Assembly (NCBI RefSeq): GCF_000002985.6
Contig: NC_003280.10
Span: 7,002,501 to 7,066,500 of the forward strand
Origin: Caenorhabditis elegans
Lineage: Eukaryota > Nematoda > Chromadorea > Rhabditida > Rhabditidae
Direction of reading: 5' to 3'
DNA length: 64,000 nt
Made by a program: the position numbers and the translations under genes. Under the pieces are notes generated by a model that had not been told where the DNA came from, made no database searches, and was given only the letters and a program-made list of their open reading frames with translations. Of this stretch, positions 13,701 through 26,300 are shown one piece after another (within the stretch, counting starts at the first letter, position 1; every line of letters starts with the position of its first letter).

Positions 13701-16700
13701 CACATACTTCAAATCATAGGCAACATGAGTTGGCAAAGGTGACAGAACAACTCTCGCTCCATCTGGACTCCTAGTCCTGCTTTGCGATCTCATTTTGCGT
13801 GGAGATCCTTCCACACTTGCATATCCTCCAAGATTCGAGACATCCGTTTGAGAACCACCCCATGCTGGATTAGTGAAATCTGCAAAAGAAAAATTGATAG
13901 TCTGTGCAGGTTTTTTTTAATATGTTAGAGCAGCACCCAATACATGTAAGCTGTTTTCTCGAAAACCAATACCAATCAGGGGCACACAGAGGAGAATGAA
14001 GTGTCACGGACGGACAGCCGAATTATATCGGAAGCGTTAAATCACACAATTTTTAGAGGAGTTAGCTTTGATTTGAAGATTTTAATTTGTTACGTTTAAT
14101 GTAGTATTTACAAATTATATATTAAAAAATATAAGGTTAAAAGAAAACGTCATTCCAAAATCACAATACTGACCACCAATACTAGAAGACTTCTTCATGC
14201 TTTTGCCTGAAATTTGTAAACCAAACGGTTCGACAGATTGGTTGCGAGCACGAGCAATTGAAGGATGAGTAATTGGATAACGAGATGGTAATGTTGAATT
14301 GGTTTCTAATGGATTTCCATTTGAATCCTTCTCTATATTCTTGTATTTTTCCACAATTGAAGTAGCTGCACGAAGTAGTGATTTGCTCCATGGTTCTTCT
14401 TGTGCTCCACGAAATGAATCAACGATATCACTGATAGCTGTGAGCATATCTGTATTATTTTGAGGAGATAATATGATTGGAGCAGGAACTTCATCAATTG
14501 GAGCACCGCCACGTCGATTATGAGTTGACTGAGGAGCAGGTGGAAGGGATGGTGCACGAAATCCGCGAATGGCTGAAAAGGACTACACTCGGGAAAGGAA
14601 GCACAACACAATATAGAAAACAATACGGATTTCGTTCTTTTAATTTCGTTGAATTTTGTAACTTAAATATATTTCAATTTTCACAATATTCACAACAAAA
14701 ATTATCAAAAAAGCGTTTCTAAGCAATATTCAAATTCAGCCAGATAGTTTCAGCCTGAAAAGCGCCATTCTGGTTCGCACAAGTCTTTTTCACCGCCTGT
14801 ACAAATTCTTACGTTCGATTTTTCGCCGCAAGACGAGCCACGCTAACGCTGAAGAAAAAGGAGTCTGGTAAAGATTTAATGAAGAAGTAAAAACACGAAA
14901 AATGTCTTATAGTCATTTTAGAATATTAACTATGTACATTTTGCAATTTTTCATACCTGGAGTGAGCATAGATGTAGATGATGCTCTTGTTGTTAATCCA
15001 GGCTTTTCAAAATCTTGATGTTGCAGAACAAAGTTCCAAAGTGATGATTTTCCCTGAAAAAAAACCACATTTTATGAATTAAAATCAATTATCACTAAAC
15101 TTACATGTTTGTTTTTGAGACCATGCGCCCAAATTCTCTCTAAAAGATCACAAAATGAAGCAACCAGTGTGTTCTCTTCTACACCGGTAATTCCAGCATC
15201 AAGATGACCCAATTGAACTGCCTCTTTTCCCATTTTATCAACAAGCATCCTCTTCGTTTTTGCTGAAAAATAAAGAATCTTTTATAAAAACTTTTAATTG
15301 TATTCCTGATTACCTTTAGTTTCTTTCAACAATTGCTGTACAAATGCATATTGTTGCTGTGCAATCTGTTTGCTTGATTCTACTTGCATTAGTCCAGCAC
15401 CTCCATATACACTTGTCGGTCGAACGGATTGCCCTGAATTACCATTTGAACCATCTTTTTGAGAACGAAGTCTTGGATATCGTTGACGCCATGGAGATGG
15501 AGCTGGACTGATAAGGTTTGCACCGTCAAGTAAAGTTGTGTTCAGTTGATGTACTGGCCATGCTCCCTCATACCGAACTGGAAATGCACCAGCAAGAGTA
15601 TGAGGGACCGGAACTACGTAATCCGTTGTTTCTTCTCGTTTTGAAATCAAATCTTCTGTTGCAGCGAAAGGAGGTGTTGCTTCATATGTTGGTGTACGAA
15701 CAATTGAAACACCAAGAAGATCACGCATTGCAGAAATTCTTGAATCAAACAGAACAACACCTTCATCTGGTGTTTCCCATTGAGAAAGAATTTTAGAATC
15801 AATGAATGAAGTGAACATCTGTGTCTCCAGAAAAGCAGCAAGAAAAGTGAGATGACTGTCAGGTTGATCAGATAGAAATGATGCTTTGTCAAAATCAGCC
15901 ATACTCTCCCGATTTGCTTCATAAGATTCTCGATCATCACATCCTTGACCTCCAATAACAAAGTGCTCATAGGAATAAAACATTTCAACGAATCGATTGA
16001 GAACACATTCACGGATTGCATTGTTCACTTTGGCATCCTGAAACAGTGTCGTAATTGTAAATTTTATGATAATGAGTTGTTATGTGGATACATTAAAAAT
16101 GCAATTATTCTCACCACAAAATAGTGTCGCGCGATAGGTGAGTCCAGATTCTGAGCATCAGCAAATTCTGATTTGATGTTATCCACGTCTACAACAACTC
16201 CGGCTCGTCGAGCAATCTCAGCAACTCTTGCGAGCGTCGAGTTATTTCGAAGAACATTTTCAAGAGGAAGTGGTTGTAAACCAGTACGAGAGGGTCTTCG
16301 CATCATACCTAAAGCTTTTTCGAAATTTGAAATCATGCTCGACATGGATTTTATTTCTTTATAAAATTTTTAAAGCAAATTTTTAATTGTGAAAATATCA
16401 CATCCAAAATAACGAATTCAATTTTTAAATGTATTAGAAGACTGAAAACATACCACTTAATTCCTCGCTCATTGCACTTCCATCTTCCAAATCAAACGAT
16501 CTACTCATTCGTTTTGCAGCCCAATCTTCTGGTCTTTTGTTTTTTCTTCTCATTTTAACTCCGCCAACTACAACTTCTTCCGGCTCACTACGGTCTAATG
16601 TCGATGTGAGCATTTTATCACTGTCACTCAACCTTTCCAGTGAATTTTTAATATCAGTTGCAAGTTGCCGAGCACCGGGAAAAACCGGAACATCTTCTGG

Positions 16701-19700
16701 TAATTCGGATCTTCCCGTATCTAAATCTACTACACAAACATTGCTTTGAAATAACTCCTCGGGAACCGTGTCTTCATAATACCATCCCATTACATATGGT
16801 ACTGGAGCTTCGAAAAAATCAAGTTTTGAGTATGGTAGAACGGGAGCATATGTCATTTGCCATCGAAATGGAAATGAAAGAGCAAGTAAGGATTCACAGA
16901 CAGTCATCAATCGAGAAAGATCCTTCGAACATAGTAATATTTGATGTTCTAACAGAAAACAGGAGAATAGCCGAATAAACTTTTCGACAGGAAGATAATC
17001 GAATATACTTCCAATTGAGTCATCGAAAAATGGAAGTTCTTTCGGTCCAGGCCTTTGAACAACAAGTGTTGTGCCGAGTAACGGAATCTGAATATAGAAA
17101 ATTTATATTCAAAGAAAATTAAATTTACAAGCCTTTAATGTCATGCTAGGCGATGGAAGGGGAACTTCGTAGAGGCACCAGTAAATGTAAGATTCCAGAG
17201 GTAAATGAGGTGATGAAGGGGATGCAATAATCTGATGCAGTGCAGTTAAAAGAGCACGCGTTGAATTGACAAGAGGAAGGCGAGAGAGCACACAGATTGT
17301 ACGTGACCTGAAATAAGAATTGTATTTATAAAACTAATCAGAACATTTTTTCCCCGGCGTACACCGAAAAATTGCAGCTTATTTGTTTCAAATTTGCTCA
17401 TTTTAGAAAATATACAAACATTCTCTAGAGGGGTTAGAGATTTTGAAAATGTTGTCTTTAAAGTCAATCACAAATGGGATGAGGAAAAATTTCAAATGCA
17501 AAATAATAAATTCTGAGTATGGGTAGTTCGAAAAGATATGCACCATGTAAAATTCATGTCAATTTTTCTGGAAAGAATTCCGCTAACGTTTTTGTAGCAT
17601 CTATTTTAATGCAAAACATTTTTCAAACACTCGGTTAAATTTAACAACGAACATGTATAGCGAATTGTGTCCTCCACCTTCATAATAGGAAATTCGTTTT
17701 GATCGATCTCTCCGATTTCTTGGTAATGTATGAGTACCTCCTGGAAAATTATAATTTTAAAGCCTTGAGATAGTAATAGTAATAGTAATATTGTTTATTT
17801 GTCACAAGAAAGAGCTACACCGGAGGGTTAAAAAAAATAAAATGATGTGTGAACAAATAAGTAAAATGACCAGTTGGACCAGCTATAGTCCTGGAGGTCA
17901 AGTTGGGGGGGAAGAGGGTGTCGAATGGAATAGAGCCTAGGCGCGACGCAAATGCATTTGGAGTTAACAATTTAGGGAAACGTTTTGCTATTCGGGGTGG
18001 CGAGTAGAGCGCGAAGCTCGAACGAAAGAGGATAAGGACGGGAAGTGATACTCGCTTGAAATAATTTTATGGAAAGTTCGGAGGATTTGAAGAACCCGTC
18101 TGTGGTGAGTAGACAATAAATTAAATTGTGAAAGCCTGCTGCTGTATGACGAGTATGATAAATTGCACCTTTGAAAGACACACTTTGAGAAAAACCGGAG
18201 GGGAGATTCTGGTTTTTTGGCAAGTTTGGTGGAGTTGGGCGGGAAGAGCTCGCAGCCATATTCGAGTACGGGGCGGATGTAAACATTGAACAGTTTAAAA
18301 TAGAATTCGGGACTTTTGGAGCGGAATGAGCGAAGGATTTGGCGACACTTAAGGAGGGCACTATTAGAAGTCTGATTAATATGATTTACAAATGATAATT
18401 TGGTATCGACAATGACTCCGAGATCTCTGATAGAATTACGCGGTTTAATTTCAACACTATTTACAAAGTATTTATGACGGGGGTTCTTTTTACCAAAGTG
18501 TAATACGGCAGTTTTTTGCTCAGCAAGATTTAGACGCCATTTTTTACACCAATCAGCGACAATATTGATGCTTGTTTGGATAGAAGTGGGGTCCGATCCG
18601 AGTAATTTTAGATCGTCGGCAAAGGCTGTAACATGGACATCAGGGGGAACAAATCTAATAAGTCATTAATATACAAAAGAAAGAGGAATGGTCCAGGGAA
18701 CACTATCGAATGCTTTTTTGAAATCGAAATATATAGTATCCACATACTTGCTCTTGTCAAGAAGAACTTTCTGAATTTTGGACGTCGATTCGAGAACCGC
18801 CAGAGTACATGAACGCGCAGGCAGGAAACCGAATTGTTTGGAAGAGAGGAGTGGAGATATTTTCTGCTTGAGAGCATCAAGTACAACTCGTTCAAATAGT
18901 CTAGACAATGGATGAGTCAGTGTAATAGGGCGATAGTTACCCGGATTAGTTGTGGACCCTTTTTTGTGTAATGGGACAATAATATAAGTCTTCCAGGGGG
19001 TCGGGAAAAAGGAGCTGGAGAAGGACTCGGAAAAAAAAGATATATATATATATATATAAAGGGCTTTTTTTTAAATTAATTTTCGATTTTAATTTATTCT
19101 ACTCACCTGAAACAGTTCCCGGTGGATGATGTATTCTTTGTTGCTTTTCAATAATTCCATTATGCCTTGCAGTGATCTCTCTGACATGATCCTGTTGTAA
19201 TTGAGCCATTGCATCACAAATCGCTAAATCTTTGACTTCTTCGTAAAACGTTAAAGCAGTTCCATTTATTCGCGAGCCATCCTCCTTGATATTTGCAAAT
19301 GTGTGAATCATTAGCTTTTTTGGAACATCTTTTTCGGTGTAAAACCGGAGACCTCTCGGCATACATAACTGAAAATTGAATAAATATTGGAATATTGTAA
19401 TTTTGAATTACTAACATGAAGAATATCGTCAGAAAATGGATTTCCAGGCCTTCGTTGAGGGAAATGGTTGATTATTTTGGCGACAAAAGATCGTTGAAGA
19501 GGCGGCCGGAATTCTGGAGCAGAACTTCCAGGGGATTCGCATGGTGTATGGCCAGGATCATATTTAGTGTCCACCTGAATTTAAAGATTAATTAATTTTA
19601 AAAAAATCAATGAGAAAAATTATATTTTTATTATTTAATCGAATTTAAATCTTTTTCGGGCGCTACTCTGGCAAAAATAAAAAAGTCCAAAATGAAGTGA

Positions 19701-20009
19701 AACCTTTTGTGTAAAGTGCATCTCCTATGTGCATATTCTTGAATAGAAATTAATAGGAATTAAGGATTCTTGCTGCAATCTTGCACAAATCCTGCGTAAA
19801 ATAAAACATGGTTTTCTTAATTGTTTTAAAGTGCCTTGGATTTATCAAGAATAAATTAGTTTTTAAAAAAAACTGGATAAATTAAAATGTTATATTTTCT
19901 AATTATTATTTAAAAAATTAGTTACCACAAGTCCTATATCTGGGTCGTAACCGGCAACGGCAAAATAATCGACAAGCGTCACATCAATATCAGTTGTATT
20001 TGAACTCAT
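10713..20009 (-). CDS. lst-6: DENN-PLAT-RUN protein, DENND5 (Rab6IP1)-like
   Basis: DENN proteins act as Rab exchange factors; the DENND5 family combines DENN, RUN and PLAT domains. Twenty exons can be read: 20009-19926, 19574-19416, 19368-19107, 17740-17653, 17307-17133, 17087-16454, 16308-16115, 16037-15314, 15262-15105, 15053-14957, 14572-14174, 13879-13708, 13332-13204, 13147-13026, 12971-12835, 12776-12413, 12362-12150, 12102-12009, 11805-11728 and 10893-10713. They total 4464 nt (1487 residues, longer than human DENND5A). DENN motifs include [13 protein letters not shown] and [18 protein letters not shown] lies at 12971-12413 ([19 protein letters not shown]); RUN-type helices flank it. 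The intron after 17133 appears to use a GC donor, and the 17741-19106 intron carries a retrotransposon remnant. The symbol rests on recall of this locus next to unc-104 and sqv-7. Confidence 0.87.
17768..19062 (-). mobile_element. Decayed non-LTR retrotransposon (reverse transcriptase region)
   Basis: Inside an lst-6 intron and in the same orientation. Reading the minus strand gives reverse-transcriptase blocks in order: the YRPI(S/T)LT-type block near 18920, [13 protein letters not shown] near 18730, then [11 protein letters not shown], the catalytic FADD near 18620, RDLGV near 18415 and the thumb motif [10 protein letters not shown] near 18280, with a stop near 17990. Between AFDSVP and FLFLLYIND the usual intervening residues are missing and the frame changes, so the copy is internally deleted. 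The 5' half (endonuclease) is absent and the 3' end is a TAT/TAC-type short repeat (17768-17790), as in CR1/Rex-like elements. A TA run near 19040 marks the truncated 5' side. Confidence 0.85.
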
Positions 20010-20963
20010 TCCGCTAGTCGTTCATGCTGATAACAGTGGTTCTGCAATAAATAATTGATAAGTGAAAGAAAAAATATATTAATAGAAGTATCTTGTCGGA
20101 AAAGAAATTTTAATATCGGTAAAATTTTAAAAATTGATAAAGCGTGCGAAAAACTTAAATTTTTATCTAATTCAGTGCCTATAATAACATGTGAGAATTC
20201 TAGTTTCGGCAGATTTATTGACATAAAAATGTGACGTCATCAAAAAGTGCGCCAGCACGATTGGTGTGCCAACCCGTCCTTGGCGCATTTTTGGTGTAAA
20301 ATTGTTGATGGCCGCGTGTGCTCAAAATTGAATAAAAGCGTGAACTCGTTATTTTACGTGTGAATCCAACAAAGAAATTAAAGAAATTAAAAAATATGGG
20401 CGATATAGGGTCATTTCGAAATTGAAATGAATGAAGACAAAGAGGATTTGCCAAAGTTTTGTGAAAGTTTGGAGGAGACGAAGGATTACCTGTCAAAACG
20501 TTCCGACAGAACAATCAACTCGTCCTTGAAACATAAAGGTCAGTAAGTAAAGATGGATATGGGAAATAATGAACGAAGTTTAAATAAAAAAATATATAAC
20601 TGCGAAGAAAAAAGAGCGATATATTATAGAAAAAATACGATCTCACAAAAATAAACAACGACGCAACGACACTCCGCTATTTTTAAGCCCCGCCCACGAT
20701 TTCATTTGCACTGCGGCCGCCACATTTCAGTGCAAATGAAATCGTGGGCGGGGCTTAAAAATAGCGGAGTGTCGTTGCGTCGTTGTTTATTTTTGTGCGA
20801 TCGTATTTTTTCTATAATAATTTATACATATACTCGGCATTTACCTGCAGCTTCTTGCCCAACTTTAGCTCTCAGCAGCTTCTTACCATAGGGCGGGAAA
20901 ACGAAGAAAAAGAGAAAAAAAAGCTCATCTTTTTTTTCTGGAAAAGAGAAAAGAGAAGCAGCC
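20010..20963. promoter_or_regulatory. Divergent promoter region of lst-6 and the zinc-finger gene
   Basis: 954 bp between divergently transcribed genes, so it must hold both promoters. Its centre is a large palindrome (20623-20818). The lst-6 ATG (20009) lies shortly after a TTATCAG acceptor on the minus strand. No other gene is visible. Confidence 0.6.
20623..20818. repeat. Near-perfect palindrome, 91-bp arms, 14-bp loop
   Basis: The left arm (20623-20713) and right arm (20728-20818) are reverse complements with a single mismatch noticed (CGATCTCAC versus CGATCGCAC). The loop is CGGCCGCCACATTT, giving a GCGGCCGC at the left arm/loop junction. The arms include the GC-rich blocks GTGGGCGGGGCTT and GCGACGCAACGAC, unlike the AT-rich surroundings. 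It could be a palindromic MITE or a structured promoter element; the near-perfect arms suggest youth or arm-to-arm conversion. Confidence 0.93.
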
Positions 20964-22380
20964 ATGCGAGCGATAATTTTGTTGGTTTTTTCCTACAATT
21001 TCCAGATTGCTCACGCTCTTTCTCTTTTTGAAATTATTGCTTCAGATGATCTTCAATTTCAAGAGGAGTTCGTAGTTAAAGAAGAAGAAGAAGAGGAAGA
21101 GTTATCGTTGGAAAGAGGAGAATCTTCAAATGTTCATGTAATTTATAACGAAGAAATTAAGTATCAATTACGGAAGTTTTCAGCCATCAGATGCACATGG
21201 ATATTTGGGTATGTGTGACTTTGAGGACAGCGACGATACTATGATGCCTGTTCCGAAAAGAGAGATGACTCGACAAAAGTAGGAAATGATTGACAGACAT
21301 GCGTCGAAATTGAATTGGTTACAGGTTTCGACGTTTTCGACATAAGGAATATCAATGTGATGAGTGTGATCGTATGTTCACTCTAAAGCACAATTTGCAA
21401 AATCACTTTGTTCAGGTTTGATCCGAGTAGGCAGAAAATAATGAAAATGTTTAAAATTTAGTACCATATGGGATGCAAAACTTTGCACAAAGCTTGCGTT
21501 TCTAGCAAGTGCGACATATGTGGGAAGATCTACTCAGCGGTGTCAGTACTAGCTGAACATATGTTGAATGAGCATAAGTAAGTGAATTCATTTGAATGAA
21601 ATACTCGGATTAAGATTTCAAAAATATATTCAACGATTCAGTTTAATATCTAATTAAAAATTTGGTACATTTTTCAGCAGATACCTCGATCAAATTGAAT
21701 GTCCTGATTGCCATGAGTTTTTTCTAACTCAAACTGCTCTACAGAAACATATGAAAGAACATAAAAGGGAGGAGAAACACTGCCCATACAAAGAATGCAG
21801 AGGAATAAAGTTTAGGTTTAATAGGGTAATACACAAAAATTAATATCTATCTCACATTTATTTCTATTCAGGAGCTCAATGAGCACGTGCGTCTTCAGCA
21901 TAAATCCAAGGAGCTGTCTTGTTGTGTGTGCAATATGGTGTTCCGACAGCTGTCGGCGAAGATTAAGCACGAGAAGACTCATGAAAAAGGTTCACCAATT
22001 TCAAACATTTTGAAAAGTTCGAAATGTTCAGCTGTCAATCGACAAGTCGAGAAAAATCAGGATTGGTTCCGAACAAGAGGTTCAGAGAGGAAAGCAAAGG
22101 TGAATAATTCATTCTAGTATCAGAAAGATTGGATCGGTGGTTTATGGAGGGTATAAACCAGACAACCACTTTTACGAACCAATAGTTTTTTTGTGTAATC
22201 AACAAATGCATTCATTTTCAGTGCGATGAAGACCTAGTCAAACGTGAACCAATCTCCGATTCGCCTCCTTCTTCAGCAAAACGCCGGAAGATTTACGTGC
22301 CAGAGTTCGAAGCAATACCGCTCACCAAAAAAGCCCCGAAACGATTAACCAAGGCAGAGATAATGGCAAAAATTAAGTGA
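20964..22380 (+). CDS. C2H2 zinc-finger protein, unnamed
   Basis: Probable DNA-binding protein. The exons I read are 20964-21137, 21184-21278, 21325-21415, 21462-21577, 21678-21825, 21872-22099 and a last exon from about 22223 to 22380; introns are mostly 46 nt, typical for the species. An acidic N-terminal stretch (KEEEEEEELSLERGE) is followed by C2H2 or C2H2-like fingers: CDECDRMFTLKHNLQNH, CDICGKIYSAVSVLAEH, CPDCHEFFLTQTALQKH, then CVCNMVFRQLSAKIKH. The tail is basic (KRRKIYVP, KKAPKRLTKAEIMAKIK). The start is tentative: ATG 20964 opens with a hydrophobic run odd for a nuclear protein, and an upstream exon is possible. The phase of the last exon is the least certain junction. Confidence 0.75.
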
Positions 22381-23313
22381 TTAGCTGGACGATTCAATTT
22401 AATGTTTGATGTTCTAATAAAATAGTTGATTGTTAAAATAGTTGCACAAAATTCAAGTTTCTCAAAAGAATATACAAAGAATTGTAATGATAAAAAGAAA
22501 ATCCACAGTGGAGAAGAAAAAATATTTGTTTTTGCCAAACCGAAGTTTGAAAATGAGTTCTTACGGTAAATCGGTGCGAGACCCAAAGCGCTAAATCATT
22601 GCATGCGCCTTGATTTACCGTAGACGAGAGGCGTATGTTTTTTTTCTTTTTCAGATCATGATTTTCTTCTTTAAAACGATTTTCTAAATATATTTTCCTT
22701 CTATTTTTCATTCATGTTTCATTCAAATGGTTCCTTTGTTCATTTTTCTCGAACAGACTCACGGCCCGGCAAGTGGTACATCCATGCAAATGCGCTCTAC
22801 TGATAATTTGAGTGTAGCCCAGGTTTGGGCGCGTGATAACGAAAAAAGCTTTGGTCCAAAAAATTTAGAATTTAATTTCGGACATTTTTTATATGCATCA
22901 CAAAAAAACTGGGCCAACCGTTTTTGAGATACACGCGCCCAAACGTCCAGGTATACGGTAGACAAATTGCGTACAGGTACCACTTCTCGGGCCGTGAGAC
23001 TGACAACATGACGTGTTTCTATGCTTCGAATGTTAATAAATTACAAAAGATATGGAAGTTCTTTTTATTTCGCTGATTACATTCATTTTTTCAGTACGAG
23101 AGAGAAACCGTCTTTATTTCTTTTCATTCTCTTCACTATTTACATAGAAATGATGTGTGTGAAAGCTGTGTAATTGCGCTCCATTGCGAAACTAAAACTG
23201 CATCGCTGTCCCAATGTTGTGCAATCGCTTTCCTAATAAATATATTTGTTTTCTTGATTTTCTTAAACAATTTTTTCTAAATCATGAGAATTCTTCTTCA
23301 GAGCCCGCTCAAC
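22381..23313. other. Intergenic region before znf-598
   Basis: Holds the zinc-finger gene 3' end, a foldback element (22754-23002) and the znf-598 leader. A TTCTTCTTCAG acceptor at about 23291-23301, 12 nt before the znf-598 ATG, looks like a spliced-leader site. The segment near 22570-22625 resembles dispersed C. elegans repeats (CATGCGCCTTGATTTACCG). Confidence 0.6.
22754..23002. repeat. Foldback (MITE-like) element, about 250 bp
   Basis: Ends are inverted: CAGACTCACGGCCCGG at 22754 and its complement CCGTGAGACTG ending at 23002. The inversion continues inward (GGTTTGGGCGCGTG versus its complement near 22930; ATTTAATTTCGGACAT versus ATGCATC-flanked complement), so nearly the whole unit folds on itself. 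No coding capacity. Confidence 0.85.
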
Positions 23314-26300
23314 ATGCCTGACGAAGCTGTCGATGGAAGTACACCCGATCAGGGCAAGAAGAATGTGAGTTTCAAATAGCGATTCCTTTATTAATTTTCG
23401 GGTTTTTCTCAGAACAATGGAAGAGGTCGTGGTCAAGGATCAGGAGGTAATCGTGGAAGAGGAGGTATTTCAGAAAACCTAAAAATAGTATAAATGAAAT
23501 TATTTTCAGGCTCCACCGCTAACAACAACGCTTCAAGAAGACCGAATCCTGCACGACAAAACCAAAGTTCTCGTCAACCAACAAAAGTAGACATGAAAAA
23601 ATATGAAAGAATGATCTCCGCGGCACATGTTAGTTTTTTTTAAAAATTTTTAAACATTCACATAATGATTTTTCAGACCAATTTCTCCGATATTCCATGC
23701 GGGCAGAAATCTATTGACTGTGATATTTGTTGCAAGAAAAATGACGTTTTTGGAGTTGGTTCATTGAAGATTTTTAGATATATGCAAATTTAAAATTTAC
23801 AGATTGGTTCCTGTCGTCATCCTGTCTGTGCAGAATGTGTTATTCGAATGCGTATTCTTGGAAATTCGAAAACGTGTCCAGTATGTCGCTCGGATATCGA
23901 CATTCTCTCGTTTTGTACTACAGACGATGATCTAGCAAATGTTCCTCTATCATTCAAAAAAACAGCTCATCCGGACGAGGATCGATATGATATTCGCTTC
24001 AGTAACAAAATCGCTGGCACAAAATACGAAAAGTATCTGGCGCATGTGTGCAAAATCTGCAAAACGTTAGTTGTTACAATTCTTTATAAATATTTAATTA
24101 AAAATTTGAATGTTTCAGTGACGATGGCGAGCGTCTTGAATTTCCTTCGTTCATGTCTCTACGACAACATATGGCTAGTCGACATGAGCAATCATATTGT
24201 CATATTTGTACTGACAATTTGAATTTATTTTCAAGAGAAAGAAAAACATATACGAGAGATCAACTTCAAAGACATATGAGATCTGGAGATTTTGACGATA
24301 AAAGCTTTAAAGGTCATCCTCAATGTCTCTTCTGTGAGCAGAAGTTCCTCGATGAAGAAAATCGTTATCGACATCTTAGGAAAGATCACTTTTTCTGTCA
24401 ATTCTGTGAATCTGATGGTACAATGACCAACGTGTTTTTCGGGTAAGATATTTAAAATATAACAATAAATTCACAAATTCTTCAGAAAACACGATGGGCT
24501 CAAGAAACATTACAAGGAACATCATTACATTTGTGAAACTGAAGAATGCAGAGAGATGGGAATAGCATTTGCCAACAAGTTCGAGCTCGATTTACACAGA
24601 GCAAATGAGCACGCCGAAAGAAGAAATTTAATCGAATTAGGATTCGGACAAAGACCATCAGATCCTGGGAGACCTATTGGAAGGTAATAACTATCAATCA
24701 ATCAATTATTTTCAATTGTATTAAAGTTTCAGAGGACGAGGATTACGATCTAACGAGCCTCCTCCTCCGCCTGTTCCACGAGAAAGAATTGCGGTTGTGC
24801 AAAGACAAGTTGAAACGAATCCTCAAAGTGATCCGAGTCAATTTACAACTGTTCGATCCGCTCAAAGCAAGGGAGTATTCACGAGTACACGATCCGCCTA
24901 TACCAGTAATCAGCAAGAATTTCCTAGTTTGGCTCCACAAGCTCCGCCGGTTAGTTCTATCCAAAATATATTAGCGAAATGACTTTGAATACTAACAAAT
25001 ATAGCATCAAATACACAATATTTTTTTCAGCTCTAAATTTAACTTATAAATTTTTTTTTCTCAATATATTATAATTTTTCAATATATTAAATTTCAGCCT
25101 AATGTTCGATCATCCGAGTTTCCTCGTCTCAACAAGGCTAACAAGCCCGCAGCACCAGCAGCACCGGCAGTCGTGGATCATTTTCCATCACTGGGAGATT
25201 CCTCATCATCTTCATCAGCTCCACCACTTAGAATTAAAGTGCCGCCATTGGTCAAGAAACGTCAACCTCCGCCACCTGCTCCAGCACCTCAAAAAGCAAA
25301 AGCTTCTTCTGCAAGACAAAATGCTCCTAGAGAGGAAGATGATGAGTATATTTCACGAAGAGATGTTCCACAAGCTGTTGTTAAAGTCAACAATTCTTTG
25401 CTTCGTTTTGATACTGTTGATGATCGTGTGATCCCTCAGAATGCAAAGTCTAATATTCAAATGATCCAGAGAGTTGATCAGAAATCAGCTGCTGAATCCT
25501 CATCTTCGGCTCCAAGTTCTGGAAGACTCGATTTTCCTGCACTACCAGCTGCATCAGCGCCAATGATGCCTGCGAATAGCTCGTGGCTCAATAGTAAAAA
25601 TAGCAAAATTGTAAGAAACTATTGATTTCGTAAGAAAAACTTGAAATTTTTTTTTCAGAAATCAGGTGTTATATCAAGTGTGTCTGTTCCAGCCAACTAT
25701 TCGAAGGCAACTCAGAATAAGAATAAAAAGAAGAATAAAATATCTGTTCCGAAAACAGAAGTTTGGTCTTCATTAGGACCTCCACCAGATTCTGCAGTCG
25801 CAAGTGTTCCAGTTGAAACGTGGCAAGATATTCCATTGTCCAAAGAAGCACAACTAGAAAAGGAAAAACGAGAACGGAAAGAGGATTGGGCTAGAAAGAA
25901 GGCAGAAATTCAAGCGAGAGTTGCAGCTGCTTCAAAAGATAAATCAAATGAAGTTGATTCGGATTCGGAGCCTGAGCCAGCAAGGTAAATAATCTTCATT
26001 AAAAATATTCCAACATTTTGAGTAGTTTACTATTTAATTCTTATCGAAAAAAAATTTAGAATTAAATTGCTGAACAATCTACTGCGTCATTTTCCCAAAA
26101 TTTTGCACTAAAATCACTGTCTTAACACGTTTTTTTTCTTCAATACAAACGGACGTGCGTCTTAAAGGAGTACTGTAATTCCAAACTCCAGTTGCAGCGG
26201 ATTCTGCATCGATTTTTCAAAGTTTTTCAATTAAAGATATTTCCAAAATACAGTACTTTTTATTTAAAGACACGCACCTTCTCGCATTTGACAAAAAATA

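Noticed and set aside
13545-13707. Extension of the lst-6 exon through 13683 or beyond
   Set aside because: Splicing at 13683 or reading on to 13545 breaks the downstream frame; the donor at 13707/13706 joins AYDLK to NVLRMTEIK in frame.
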